Assembly (NCBI GenBank): GCA_021325635.1 | Contig: JAJPGV010000061.1 | Location: 1 to 64,000, forward strand | Source of the DNA: Chloroflexota bacterium | GTDB lineage: Bacteria; Chloroflexota; JAJPGV01 | Direction of reading: 5' to 3' | Length of the DNA stretch: 64,000 nucleotides | Shown: positions 9,417 through 20,918 of the stretch, piece after piece | How the letters are laid out: each line of letters starts with the position of its first letter | Position numbering within the stretch: the first letter of the stretch is position 1 | Program-made: the position numbers and the translations under genes | Notes under the pieces: model-generated | Database searches by the model: none | The model's input: the letters and a program-made list of their open reading frames with translations, nothing else | Told to the model about the DNA's origin: nothing

Positions 9417-9451
9417 TTGTAAGTGATTTGTAAGTGGTAGAGGCCTACGCT
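9417..9451 (+). promoter_or_regulatory. 11-bp direct repeat (SARP-site-like) and -10 upstream of peptide operon
   Basis: TTGTAAGTGAT (9417-9427) is followed immediately by TTGTAAGTGGT (9428-9438), an almost perfect 11-bp direct repeat, one helical turn each. A -10-like TACGCT lies at 9446-9451. SARP/BTAD activators typically bind heptamer repeats with 11-bp periodicity close to the -10 in place of a good -35. The gene immediately upstream encodes a BTAD regulator, and the site is 45 bp ahead of the first small gene. Assignment of the regulator to the site is inference. Confidence 0.55.
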
Positions 9452-9482
9452 GAGCCCAACTTAAACAAAAAGGGGGTTCCAA

Positions 9483-9584
9483 ATGCGCAGGTTCAAATCG
9501 GTCTATTACGCAGTTGCTGGCGTTCTCTTTGGCCTCGTCGCCCTGGTGGCGGCAATCGGTGCCGATTCTGGCGCGGGACCGTAA
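9483..9584 (+). CDS. 33-residue hydrophobic peptide (putative secreted or membrane signal)
   Basis: ATG at 9483, preceded by a strong purine-rich Shine-Dalgarno (AAAAAGGGGG, 9467-9476, 6 nt spacing), and TAA at 9582-9584. The peptide has a basic head (MRRFKSVYY), a single hydrophobic helix of about 18 residues (AVAGVLFGLVALVAAIG) and a small polar tail (ADSGAGP). It looks like a short membrane peptide or a leader whose tail could be released. It is too short for most gene finders, and the next gene begins 11 nt later. The ribosome-binding site, the coherent amino-acid pattern and the position as first gene of a promoter-bearing operon all support translation. No homologous family is recognised; function is unknown. 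Confidence 0.6.
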   Translation: MRRFKSVYYAVAGVLFGLVALVAAIGADSGAGP

Positions 9585-9595
9585 CTAAAGACCGA

Positions 9596-10201
9596 ATGGT
9601 CCTACCCCTTCTGTTTTCCATCGTTCCGGCCTTGATTGCCGGTCTGCTTCTCCGCGGGCGGCTGAGCGGAATCGCGCAGTTGCAGCTGAAGTGGATGTGG
9701 CTTGTCCTGGCCGGATTGATGGTGCAGATAGTGGCGATGGGATACGTCGGCCGGAGTTGGTCCTTCGCGGCTGACCACCGGCCGGCGATCATCATCGGCA
9801 CGTACCTGGCAGTGCTCGCGGGCCTGATCCGCAACTTTCGCGTCCCGGGAATGGCGGTGGTCGCTCTCGGGTTCGCACTCAACTTCGCTGCTATCGTCGC
9901 CAACGGCGGGCAGATGCCCGTGACCCGCGACATCATCGAGGCTTCGGGTCAATCGTGGCTCATTGATGGCACACAATCTGGCGAGCCGGTGTGGCAATCC
10001 AAAGACGTGCTCCTGCCGAAAGAGGACACACGTTTGTGGGTGCTCACCGACATCTTCATTACCCCTCCGCCGGTGCGCCGCGCGGCGGCCATCGGTGACT
10101 TCGTTACGTACGCCGGTGTGGGCTTGCTGATCGTCTTCGCCATGAAAAGGGCGCAGGCGGATCGACCTTCTGCACCGGTAACCGCATCTGTCACCGCTTG
10201 A
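9596..10201 (+). CDS. DUF5317-family integral membrane protein
   Basis: I place the start at ATG 9596 (MVLPLLFSIVPALIAGLLLRG), giving 201 residues. The frame is open back to 9434, but that extension would run through the 33-residue peptide gene and is Arg/Trp-rich noise. Features fit DUF5317: an N-terminal helix ending GLLLRGRLSG, further helices (MWLVLAGLMVQIVAM, IIIGTYLAVLAGLI), a conserved LNFAAIVANGGQMPVT segment, a KEDTRLWVLTDIF patch and a final helix after SIGD-like AIGDFVTYAGVG. The family is membrane-embedded and of unknown function. It lies between the hydrophobic peptide gene and the NHLP-leader-like gene, which suggests handling, export or sensing of small peptides; that role is inference. 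Confidence 0.75.
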   Translation: MVLPLLFSIVPALIAGLLLRGRLSGIAQLQLKWMWLVLAGLMVQIVAMGYVGRSWSFAADHRPAIIIGTYLAVLAGLIRNFRVPGMAVVALGFALNFAAIVANGGQMPVTRDIIEASGQSWLIDGTQSGEPVWQSKDVLLPKEDTRLWVLTDIFITPPPVRRAAAIGDFVTYAGVGLLIVFAMKRAQADRPSAPVTASVTA

Positions 10202-10230
10202 CTTTGACATTTGATAAGGAAAGTCTCGAT

Positions 10231-10530
10231 ATGAGATTTCTCGACGAGCCCCTCCCGGTCATGAGTGATGACCTGCAAGCCGTTGTGGGCATGGCCATCG
10301 TCGACCGTTCGTTCCAACGAGATCTGCTGGCAAATCCACGAAAAGCCATCGAGCACCTGGATCTGTGCACGGCCGACCGGCGTGCCGCCGCTGCCATCAC
10401 CGGTGCGCAATCGCTGGCGGAGTACGCTCTGCGTCTCGAGCAGCGCGTACTGGGTGTCGACCATCGCAACCGTGTAGCGGTCCGGCGGTCGCACGGCCTA
10501 TCCACACAGCCGGTGCTTGTTGCCAGCTGA
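10231..10530 (+). CDS. Small NHLP-leader-like protein (Os1348/Franean1_4349 type), possible RiPP precursor
   Basis: ATG at 10231 with Shine-Dalgarno AAGGAAA (10216-10222, 8-nt spacing) gives 99 residues; an upstream TTG overlapping the DUF5317 stop is less likely. Residues about 15-75 (LQAVVGMAIVDRSFQRDLLANP, split here: LQAVVGMAIVD then RSFQRDLLANP, followed by an Ala-rich helix and SLAEYALRLEQRV) resemble the helical leader of the nitrile-hydratase-like NHLP/Os1348 clan. In that clan this domain is the leader of ribosomally made, modified peptides, or stands alone as a small acidic protein. The C-terminal 24 residues are basic, with Ser/Thr but no Cys, and could be a core peptide. No LanM, radical-SAM or YcaO modifying enzyme is adjacent, so RiPP status is speculative. 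Confidence 0.55.
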   Translation: MRFLDEPLPVMSDDLQAVVGMAIVDRSFQRDLLANPRKAIEHLDLCTADRRAAAAITGAQSLAEYALRLEQRVLGVDHRNRVAVRRSHGLSTQPVLVAS

Positions 10531-10562
10531 TCCATCTTCAAACCGCTAATCTTCCCCCCAAC

Positions 10563-10601
10563 GAGAAGGCCCGGGCTCCCCAACCGGGCCTTCTCCCTTT
10601 T
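10563..10601 (+). terminator. Strong intrinsic terminator after the peptide operon
   Basis: A perfect 12-bp stem, GAGAAGGCCCGG (10563-10574) pairing with CCGGGCCTTCTC (10584-10595), has a 9-nt loop and is followed by CCCTTTT. It closes the 9483-10530 operon and isolates it from the sigma-factor promoter. Confidence 0.9.
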
Positions 10602-10723
10602 GTAAGGACAGCTGTCGATGGCCGACGTAGGTTTTCCATCCGCGATACTTACCGCAAGGTAACCACTAGGCAAGCTGGTCCTGCGGTGCTATGCTCTGGC
10701 GGCAAGGCTGCATACGCGTAGCG

Positions 10724-10752
10724 TTGACATAAGAGCCGCGTGTTGCGATAGT
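10724..10752 (+). promoter_or_regulatory. Sigma-70-type promoter upstream of the primary sigma factor
   Basis: A consensus -35 TTGACA (10724-10729), a 17-bp spacer and a -10 GATAGT (10747-10752) lie 66 bp ahead of the sigma-factor ATG and after the upstream terminator. Confidence 0.65.
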
Positions 10753-10818
10753 CTTGCCAGACGCCTTAGCACTTTTCCCGCTGATACCTGGATCACACTG
10801 GGGTGAACAAGGACGGGC

Positions 10819-11892
10819 ATGAGGACGAGCGTAGTCGCTGAACCCGATCAGCCAGAAGCGGTTGGTCATAGTCTGCACGTCGAGCTAAGCGAGGTCCCAA
10901 AGCATCTAGACGCCGATTGGGCCGATCCCGTTATCGCGGATTGGTCGGCCAAGATCGCCGACGATGCTCACGTCCTCGCCGAGCACAGTCCGGTGGTGGA
11001 GCTGGATCGCGAAGATCTCGACGACTCCGTCCGCCTGTACTTGCGGGAGATCAGCAAGGTGGCCCTCCTCACCGCAGAGCAGGAGGTCGACCTGGCGCAG
11101 AAGATCGAGCGCGGCGAAATGGAGCTCGACAAAGGCGCCGAACCCGATCCGCAAATCATGTCCGAAGCCGAAGGCTCGCGCAGGCATCTCACCGAAGCGA
11201 ACCTTCGGCTCGTTGTTTCTGTGGCCAAGAAGTACGTGGGCCGTGGCATGTCGCTGCTGGACCTGATCCAGGAAGGGAACATCGGCCTCATCCGCGCCGT
11301 CGAGAAATTCGATTACCACCGCGGCTACAAGTTCAGCACGTACGCTACGTGGTGGATCCGCCAGGCGGTAAGCCGTGCTCTGGCTGACCATGCGCGCACG
11401 ATACGCATCCCCGTGCACATGGTCGAGACGATGAGCAAGTTCAATCGTTCGGCGCGCAATCTGCTCCAGGAGCTCGGTCGCGAGCCGACAGCGCAAGAGA
11501 TCGCCAATGAAATGGAGATCTCGGTCGACAAGGTGCGGGAAATCATCCGCATCTTCCGCGAGCCGATGTCGCTCGAAGCGCCCATCGGCGAGGAAGAGGA
11601 CAGCTCGCTGGGCGACTTCATCGAGGACCGCGGCTCGCTGAGCCCGGTGGACGCGGCATCCCGTCAGCTGCTCAAGGAGCAGATCTCCGAAGTGCTCGAC
11701 TCGCTGACCAGCCGAGAGCGCAAGGTGCTCGAGCTGCGCTTCGGGCTGGAGGATGGCCGCAACCGGACCCTGGAAGAGATCGGCCGGGAGTTCTCAGTGA
11801 CGCGAGAGCGGATCCGGCAAATCGAGGCTGAGGCGCTACAGAAACTGCGCCATCCGAGCCGCTCCCGCAAGCTCAAAGACTACTTGGAGTAG
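10819..11892 (+). CDS. rpoD: RNA polymerase primary sigma factor (RpoD/SigA)
   Basis: 357 residues. Region 1.2 is [16 protein letters not shown], region 2 includes [17 protein letters not shown] and the -10 recognition segment [16 protein letters not shown], region 3 follows ([11 protein letters not shown]), and region 4.2 is the helix-turn-helix [20 protein letters not shown]. The short Asp/Glu-rich N-terminus without a full region 1.1 is like SigA of many Gram-positive and Chloroflexota lineages, where the length is 350-400. It directs housekeeping transcription. It is probably monocistronic behind its own TTGACA/GATAGT promoter. The ATG lacks a strong Shine-Dalgarno, but the frame begins cleanly there. 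A second primary-like sigma factor elsewhere cannot be excluded. Confidence 0.95.
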   Translation: MRTSVVAEPDQPEAVGHSLHVELSEVPKHLDADWADPVIADWSAKIADDAHVLAEHSPVVELDREDLDDSVRLYLREISKVALLTAEQEVDLAQKIERGEMELDKGAEPDPQIMSEAEGSRRHLTEANLRLVVSVAKKYVGRGMSLLDLIQEGNIGLIRAVEKFDYHRGYKFSTYATWWIRQAVSRALADHARTIRIPVHMVETMSKFNRSARNLLQELGREPTAQEIANEMEISVDKVREIIRIFREPMSLEAPIGEEEDSSLGDFIEDRGSLSPVDAASRQLLKEQISEVLDSLTSRERKVLELRFGLEDGRNRTLEEIGREFSVTRERIRQIEAEALQKLRHPSRSRKLKDYLE

Positions 11893-11923
11893 GTTCTCAT
11901 CGGCAGCGGCCCGCGTAGGTAGA

Positions 11924-15182
<3,259 letters not shown>

Positions 15183-15315
15183 CGTCCGCTCCCCGCGGTT
15201 GGACCTTGCCCGCTGCTGTCGCGGCGCCGTCCGTGGCTCGCTAGCCATATCCTCCTAACATTTCGCAGCCAGCTTCGTTAGTTGTGATACACCCTGGCAT
15301 GTTGAGCGGCGACGA

Positions 15316-16593
15316 GTGAGGTTGAGCATCGGATCGCGGCGTGCGGGCCGCGTGGCCAGCGTTCTCGCTGGCAGTTTGCTGCTGCTCACCGCGGTGGCTG
15401 CGCCCTCCGCCGCGGGAGACACGTTCATGCCTGGCCTGTCGCCGACTCCTGACCGTTTGCGTCTCATCGGCCCCGGCGGAACGCCCACCCCAAGTGCAGC
15501 TGTGGGCGCGATTCCCGGCCAGGCGCCCGCTGTTACCGGTGTGCTCGCCCCATTACCCCCGGTCGCCGCATTTCCTGCTCCACCGGTCGCGCCCCCTCCT
15601 GCGCCGGTCGTAGCCAGCCCGCCCCCTGTCCGGTGGGTCTACATGGTGGGAACCGCGCTGCCGGACAGCCTCCGCAGTCACGCCGATCAGATCGACGTGC
15701 TGTCGCCGGCCTGGTTCCACAGCGATGCCAATGGCATGATCTACGGCTCGGATTCGCCGCAGGTCACGCAGTTTGCCAAAGATCACGGCATCAAGGTCGT
15801 GCCGATCGTGGCCAACGGCGAGTTTTCAGCCTCCGTGGGGCACGCCCTGGTCAGCGATGGCAACCGCCAGACCCAGCTGCTCGATAGCCTGCAATGGCTG
15901 GTCAGCACGTACGGCTACGACGGCGTCAACATCGATTTCGAGAACATGGTCGCCTCCGACAGGACCTCGTTGGACGCCATGATGACCAACGTCTATGCGC
16001 GGCTTCATCCGCTAGGCAAGCTGGTTACGATGGCCATCGGCTCGAAGACCAGCGAAACCTACGGGGGGTTCTCCGGCGTGTTCGACTACGCCGGGCTGGC
16101 GCCCAACCTGGATTTTGCCGTCATCATGGCCTATGACCAGCACTATGCCGGCGGTCCCGCTGGGCCCGTGGCCGACGTCGCCTGGGTCAACGACGTACTG
16201 ACGTATGCCAAGAGCCTGATCCCGCCAAACAAGCTGCTGCTCGGCATCCCGTTCTACGGGTACAACTGGAACATCAGCGGTGGTGGTTCAGCGCGGGCGA
16301 TGTCATACACGGACATTGTTTCGACCGTGTTTGCTTTTGGCGCCCAGATCCAGATGAGTCAGGCGGCGCAGTCGCCCACCTTTCTGTACAGCGCCGGCAA
16401 CGGACTGCACCAGGTGTGGTTCGAGAACAGTGACAGCCTCAAGGCCAAGCTCTTTCTGATCGACGTGCACCACCTGGGTGGCTGGGCCGGTTGGCGGCTA
16501 GGTCAGGAAGATCCCAACTTCTGGTCGCTCACGCTGCCCCCCAACCCGATTACGACGTCGCCGAGCTCGCCGCTAGCGCTTCGTTCGTCGTAA
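15316..16593 (+). CDS. Secreted glycoside hydrolase family 18 (YaaH-type) protein
   Basis: 425 residues from a GTG start. A Sec signal peptide is evident (basic RLSIGSRRAGR, hydrophobic LAGSLLLLTAVAAP, cleavage near AAG-D), followed by a Pro-rich linker to about residue 104. The TIM-barrel GH18 domain carries DGVNIDFE (202-209) with catalytic Glu209; the Asn in place of the middle Asp is typical of YaaH/spore-germination-type GH18 enzymes that act on peptidoglycan or chitin-like N-acetylglucosamine glycans. No LysM repeat is visible. The 3' end overlaps the convergent pncA gene by 44 bp. A cell-wall remodelling role is likely; the exact substrate is unproven. Confidence 0.88.
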   Translation: MRLSIGSRRAGRVASVLAGSLLLLTAVAAPSAAGDTFMPGLSPTPDRLRLIGPGGTPTPSAAVGAIPGQAPAVTGVLAPLPPVAAFPAPPVAPPPAPVVASPPPVRWVYMVGTALPDSLRSHADQIDVLSPAWFHSDANGMIYGSDSPQVTQFAKDHGIKVVPIVANGEFSASVGHALVSDGNRQTQLLDSLQWLVSTYGYDGVNIDFENMVASDRTSLDAMMTNVYARLHPLGKLVTMAIGSKTSETYGGFSGVFDYAGLAPNLDFAVIMAYDQHYAGGPAGPVADVAWVNDVLTYAKSLIPPNKLLLGIPFYGYNWNISGGGSARAMSYTDIVSTVFAFGAQIQMSQAAQSPTFLYSAGNGLHQVWFENSDSLKAKLFLIDVHHLGGWAGWRLGQEDPNFWSLTLPPNPITTSPSSPLALRSS

Positions 16594-17137
16594 CGATCTC
16601 GGCGCCGGCGGCCCGCATCGCTTCCAGCGCCTGACGTCCGTCGTCGGGATCGACGTTCACCGCGGCGATTGCGTCGCTGACCAGGGCCACTCGAAATCCC
16701 TGTCGGATCGCCTCCAGCGCCGTCTCCCGCACGCAATAGTCCGTTGCCAGCCCGCACAGCACAACCCGATCGACGTTGAGCAGTCTCAGACGCTCGGCCA
16801 GATTGGTGCCGGCAAAGCCGGAGTAGCCATCCGTCTCCCGGTCGGTGCCCTTGCGTACGACCGTTTCGATGCGGTCCTGTCGTAAAGCCGGGTGAAAGGC
16901 CGCGCCCCGGCTGCCTTGAACACAATGCACCGGCCACGGACCGCCCTGCTGTCGAAAGGAGGAGTGATCCTCCGGGTGCCAATCCTGAGTCGCGAACACG
17001 TGCTCGAAATGGGCCATCAGCCGGTTGACGTTGGGAAAGATCCGATCGCCGTCGGGCACCGCTAAGGCGCCGCCGGGGCAGAAATCATTCTGCGGATCGA
17101 CGACGATGAGCGCCCGTTCCGCGGCCATCGATTTCAT
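16550..17137 (-). CDS. pncA: Nicotinamidase (isochorismatase family)
   Basis: 195 residues. Hydrolyses nicotinamide to nicotinate for NAD+ salvage. The catalytic triad is Asp14 (VVDPQNDFCPGG), Lys96 (VRKGTD) and Cys135 (GLATDYCVRETA); the metal site DWHPEDH (Asp52, His54, His58) is intact. These residues and the length are typical of PncA rather than generic isochorismatase hydrolases. The start is the ATG at 17137; Met4 is an alternative. The last 44 bp overlap the convergent GH18 gene. Confidence 0.94.
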   Translation of the reverse strand: MKSMAAERALIVVDPQNDFCPGGALAVPDGDRIFPNVNRLMAHFEHVFATQDWHPEDHSSFRQQGGPWPVHCVQGSRGAAFHPALRQDRIETVVRKGTDRETDGYSGFAGTNLAERLRLLNVDRVVLCGLATDYCVRETALEAIRQGFRVALVSDAIAAVNVDPDDGRQALEAMRAAGAEIVTTNEALAASSATS

Positions 17138-17250
17138 CTTAGCGATGCTGGTTCCTGTCTTGCTAGCCTCTGGGCGATGGATGCGAAGCGAGCAGCCCGG
17201 TCAAGCAGCTGTGTTAGGATGGAGAGCAGGCTGCCGCTGTTAGCTCAGCG

Positions 17251-18852
17251 GTGCAGAGCAACTCGGACACAGCTCCGTGGAACATTGACCGGGGGCTTCG
17301 GACCAGTTTGTTAGGTGCGGTAAGAGACGCCCAGCGCCCGCCTGGACAGCGTTTACTCGAGGTGCTCCCGGGACTTTGCACCTACGCCGTGCTGTCGGGG
17401 CTCATATGGGCCAGTCTGCTGCAGCCACTCGCCGTCGGCATGTTGGTGCTGCTCTACGACGCCTACTGGCTGTACCACTCCACCTCTCTCGGCATCCGCG
17501 TGATCGCTGCCTATCGCCGGATGAGGCATGCCGAAGCGACCGATTGGTTGGCGCAGGCCTCGGCCATGGAGCAGTTCGGACGAGTTCATCACGTGGTCAT
17601 CGTCCCCACCTACGGTGAGTCCGTGGACATCCTCCGAGCTACCTTGCAGCGCCTGGCCGGCCAGGACTTCCCAACACAGCGCATGACCGTGGTGCTCGCC
17701 TTCGAGGCGCGCGACCCGGACGCTCACCGGCGGGCCGGCCTGCTGCAGGCCGAGTTCGGTGGTTTGTTCGGCAACCTATGGGTGACCTTTCACCCGCAGC
17801 TGCCGGGGGAGATCGCCGGCAAGTCGTCCAACCAGGCGTGGGCGGCGCGCTTCGCCAGCGAGCGGCTGGCCGGAGAAGCGGAGGTGGACCTGGCCTTCAG
17901 CACGATCACGACGTGCGACGCCGACAGCCGCTTCCACGGCAGCTACTTCAGCGCGCTGACCTGCCAGTTCCTCAGCAAGCCGCGGCGCCGCCTCTTTCAG
18001 CCGGTCATCCTGTTCTACTCCAACATCTGGCGCGTTCCCGCGCCCAGTCGGGTGCTGAACTCGGTCCACTCTCTATGGCAGCTGGCCAAGCTCACCCGCA
18101 CGGATAAGCTGGTGACGCAGTCCACATACTCCATGGCGCTGTCCACCTGCATGGAGGCTGGCTACTGGGATGGGAACGTCATCCCGGAAGACAGCCATAT
18201 GTTCTTCAAGCTGCTGTTCAAGTTCGGGCCCGAGGTCCAGGTTGAGCCGATCTTCCTGCCGGTCGTGTCCGACGCCGCGGAAAGCGCGGGCTATGTTGGG
18301 ACGTTGCGAAGCCAGTTCGAGCAGGAAAAGCGCTGGGCCTGGGGTGTGGCCGACATTCCCTACGTCATTCGCGGGCTCCTGCGCATGCCCCGTCCGGGCC
18401 GCTGGAAGGCTGTCTACCGCGGCCTGCGCTACATCGAGGAGCATCTATCCTGGCCGTTGTCGCCATTCCTGATCACGTTCGGTGCCGGGGCTCCGGGATA
18501 CTTCAGTCCCGGCTACGCTCGCACCTCATTGGGCCATCTGCTGCCGGCTCTCAGCGGCTATCTGCTCACGGCGAGCCTCGCGTCCCTGGTTGTCATGGTG
18601 GTCGTCGACTGCAAGATGAAGCCGGCCGAGGCCAATCCTCACCGCCTGCTGGGGCTTCGCCGCATGTTCGAATGGGTGCTGATGCCCGCCGTGGGTATTG
18701 GCCTCTCGGCGCTGCCGGGCCTGGCCGCTCACACCCGACTGCTTTTAGGGCGCTATCTCGAGTATCGAGTGACTCCCAAGCTGGCCGAGCCGGAGACGCT
18801 TCCTCTCCTGCAGATGGAGCAGGTCCCCGTGCACGTTTCCAGCGGGCAGTAG
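17251..18852 (+). CDS. Membrane-anchored family 2 glycosyltransferase
   Basis: 533 residues from a GTG start. Two N-terminal helices (TYAVLSGLIWASLLQPLAVGM with the following segment, residues about 38-75) precede a GT-A domain with VVIVPTYGES, a CDADS Asp-x-Asp motif near residue 222, an acceptor-binding PEDSHMFFK (Glu-Asp near 313) and QEKRWAWG (Q-x-x-R-W, near 358). C-terminal helices follow. The D,D,ED,QxxRW set marks a processive, cellulose-synthase-like GT2 fold, though the large second domain and helices are unusual. The product may be an envelope polysaccharide or glycolipid. Reading through the GTG, a D-arm-like sequence overlaps the start region; no intact tRNA is present. Confidence 0.85.
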   Translation: MQSNSDTAPWNIDRGLRTSLLGAVRDAQRPPGQRLLEVLPGLCTYAVLSGLIWASLLQPLAVGMLVLLYDAYWLYHSTSLGIRVIAAYRRMRHAEATDWLAQASAMEQFGRVHHVVIVPTYGESVDILRATLQRLAGQDFPTQRMTVVLAFEARDPDAHRRAGLLQAEFGGLFGNLWVTFHPQLPGEIAGKSSNQAWAARFASERLAGEAEVDLAFSTITTCDADSRFHGSYFSALTCQFLSKPRRRLFQPVILFYSNIWRVPAPSRVLNSVHSLWQLAKLTRTDKLVTQSTYSMALSTCMEAGYWDGNVIPEDSHMFFKLLFKFGPEVQVEPIFLPVVSDAAESAGYVGTLRSQFEQEKRWAWGVADIPYVIRGLLRMPRPGRWKAVYRGLRYIEEHLSWPLSPFLITFGAGAPGYFSPGYARTSLGHLLPALSGYLLTASLASLVVMVVVDCKMKPAEANPHRLLGLRRMFEWVLMPAVGIGLSALPGLAAHTRLLLGRYLEYRVTPKLAEPETLPLLQMEQVPVHVSSGQ

Positions 18853-18968
18853 CTCCTCCGATCGGTCTTCAGCCACCAAACGGATAGCTATACTCACCGA
18901 GCCGCCCACGAGTCGATGCATGCGCACGGCGGCTGTGTTCAGCTGATTGGGGGATTTGGAGTCCGGGA

Positions 18969-20285
18969 ATGACGGCCGTAATTGAGAGCACTGAGAACAG
19001 CCAGGTAACGCTCAAAGTCGAGGTCGAGCCCGAGCGGCTGGCCAAGGCTACCGACCGGGCCTATCAGCGCCTCGTCCAGCGGGTGAGCATCCCCGGTTTC
19101 CGCAAGGGCAAAGCTCCGCGGCGCATCCTGGAGCGCACCGTCGGCGTCGATACGCTGTACCGCGAAGCGCTGGACTTCGTCATGCCCGCGGCGTATGAAG
19201 AAGCTGTCAAAGAAAGCAACATCGTGCCTTACGCCCGGCCTGAGTTCGAGGTCGTCCAGCTGGAGCCCGAGAAAGCGCTGGTGTTCAAGGCGGTGGTGCC
19301 GGTCCAGCCCACGGTCAAGTTGGGAGACTATCGCTCCATTCGCGTCGAGGCTGGTAGTTTCGGCGTGACTGAGGAAGACGTTGACAAGGCTCTCCAGGAC
19401 GTGCGTGCCTCGCACGGGCAGTGGGTGCCGGTCGAGGGCCGGCCGCTGCATATCGGTGACCAGGCGGCGTTGGACGTCCTAACCTCACTTGATGGCCGTC
19501 AGCTTTCGGAGAGTCCGCGCGAGATCGTTGCCGAGCTCGGCACCGATGCGCCCCTGCCCAGCTGGGCGAACGCGCTGGCCGGTCTCAGCGTGGGCGAGGA
19601 AAAGGACATCGTGGAGCCGATTCCCGACGATTACCGAGACGCCAGCCTGGCAGGCAAGACGGCCACGTATCACGTCGTGGTCAAGTCGATCAAGCAGCGC
19701 GAGCTGCCTGATCTGGACGACGAGCTCGCTCGCACCGTGGGCGATTACGACGACCTCGAGGCGCTGAAGCAGGATCTGCGCAAGCGGCTGGAGGCCCAGC
19801 GGAAGAGTGACGCCAAAGAGACCTTCGAGTCCGAAGTGGTCGACAAGTTGGTAGAGATCTCGGAAATCGAGTTTCCCGCCGTTATGGTTGATCATGAGTT
19901 GGACCACATGCTTCAAGAGGCGGAGAGCAGCTTCCGGCGCCAGGGTTTCAGCTTGGAGATGTTCCTGCGGGGATCGCGAAAGTCTGTCGATGAGCTCCGC
20001 GGCGAGTGGCATCCGCGGGCTGTCAGGCGTATCAAGTCGGGCCTCGTCCTGAACGAGCTCATCGAGGCCGAGAAGCTGGAGCTGTCCGAGGGCGAGCTCG
20101 ACGGGGAGCTGACCCGCATGGTGGAAGGCACCTCGGCCGAGCGGCGCGAGTCCGTTCGCAAGCTCGTGGAGTCGCCTAAGGTCCGTGAATCGGTAGTGCA
20201 CGAGCTGCTGCTCCGCAAAGCCATGGACGTCCTCGATCGGGCAGCCGGAGGATCTCAGTTCGTAGAATTGGAGGAGAGTCGGTAA
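18969..20285 (+). CDS. tig: Trigger factor (ribosome-associated chaperone, PPIase)
   Basis: 438 residues, the usual trigger-factor length. The N-terminal ribosome-binding domain has the signature SIPGFRKGKAPRRILE, followed by a degenerate FKBP-type PPIase domain (about 150-240) and a helical C-terminal chaperone domain rich in Glu/Lys. It binds L23 at the tunnel exit and shields nascent chains. It is immediately followed by clpP (stop at 20285, ATG at 20286) and then clpX, the conserved tig-clpP-clpX order linking folding and degradation. Confidence 0.96.
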   Translation: MTAVIESTENSQVTLKVEVEPERLAKATDRAYQRLVQRVSIPGFRKGKAPRRILERTVGVDTLYREALDFVMPAAYEEAVKESNIVPYARPEFEVVQLEPEKALVFKAVVPVQPTVKLGDYRSIRVEAGSFGVTEEDVDKALQDVRASHGQWVPVEGRPLHIGDQAALDVLTSLDGRQLSESPREIVAELGTDAPLPSWANALAGLSVGEEKDIVEPIPDDYRDASLAGKTATYHVVVKSIKQRELPDLDDELARTVGDYDDLEALKQDLRKRLEAQRKSDAKETFESEVVDKLVEISEIEFPAVMVDHELDHMLQEAESSFRRQGFSLEMFLRGSRKSVDELRGEWHPRAVRRIKSGLVLNELIEAEKLELSEGELDGELTRMVEGTSAERRESVRKLVESPKVRESVVHELLLRKAMDVLDRAAGGSQFVELEESR

Positions 20286-20918
20286 ATGGCACTCGTCCCC
20301 ATGGTCATCGAGTCCTCGCCTCGTGGCGAACGTGCGTTTGACATCTATTCACGGCTTTTGAAGGACAGGATCATCTTCCTCGGCGCGGGGATCGACGACC
20401 AGCTGGCCAACACGGTCATTGCTCAGCTGCTGTTCCTCGAGAGCGAGGATCCGGACAAGGACATCCAGATGTACATCCACAGTCCGGGCGGATCGGTTCA
20501 CAGCGGCCTGGCCATTTACGACACAATGCAGTTGATCAAGCCCGACGTAGCCACAATGGCGGTCGGCGTCACGGCCAGTATGGGCACGGTGCTGCTCGCC
20601 GGAGGGGCGAAGGGAAAGCGCTTTGCGCTGCCACACGCTACCGTTCACATGCACCAGGTGCAAAGCGGAACGGAAGGGGCTGCCACGGACATCGAAATCA
20701 TGGCCAAGGAGGTGCTTCGGCTGCAGGCAACGCTGCGCCAGATTCTCGCCAAGCACACCGGCCAAGAGTACGAGCGCATCAGCACCGACTTCGACCGCGA
20801 TAAGTGGCTCACGGCTGAAGAGGCAGTCGAGTATGGTATAGTCGATGAAATTTTGCAGCCCGCTCGGTCGAAGGATCTGGCCCTGATAGGCGGCAGCGGG
20901 GGAAGCTCCAACGGCTAG
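20286..20918 (+). CDS. clpP: ATP-dependent Clp protease proteolytic subunit
   Basis: 210 residues. Serine peptidase forming tetradecameric chambers. Catalytic Ser98 ([14 protein letters not shown]), His123 (PHATVHMHQ) and the Asp of FDRDKW are all present. The N-terminus is [19 protein letters not shown], without a long propeptide. The ATG abuts the tig stop directly, so translation is probably coupled. The 3' end overlaps the proposed ACG start of clpX by 8 nt. Confidence 0.97.
   Translation: MALVPMVIESSPRGERAFDIYSRLLKDRIIFLGAGIDDQLANTVIAQLLFLESEDPDKDIQMYIHSPGGSVHSGLAIYDTMQLIKPDVATMAVGVTASMGTVLLAGGAKGKRFALPHATVHMHQVQSGTEGAATDIEIMAKEVLRLQATLRQILAKHTGQEYERISTDFDRDKWLTAEEAVEYGIVDEILQPARSKDLALIGGSGGSSNG

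Noticed and set aside
9434-9595. N-terminal extension of DUF5317 from 9434
   Set aside because: Runs over the direct-repeat edge and the 33-aa peptide gene in another frame; Arg/Trp-rich and not family-like.
17238-17275. tRNA-like D-arm (TAGCTCAGCGGTGCAGAGC) just before and across the glycosyltransferase start
   Set aside because: No pairing anticodon stem, no GTTCRANYC T-arm and no matching acceptor strand follow, so there is no intact tRNA; it may be chance or a relic.
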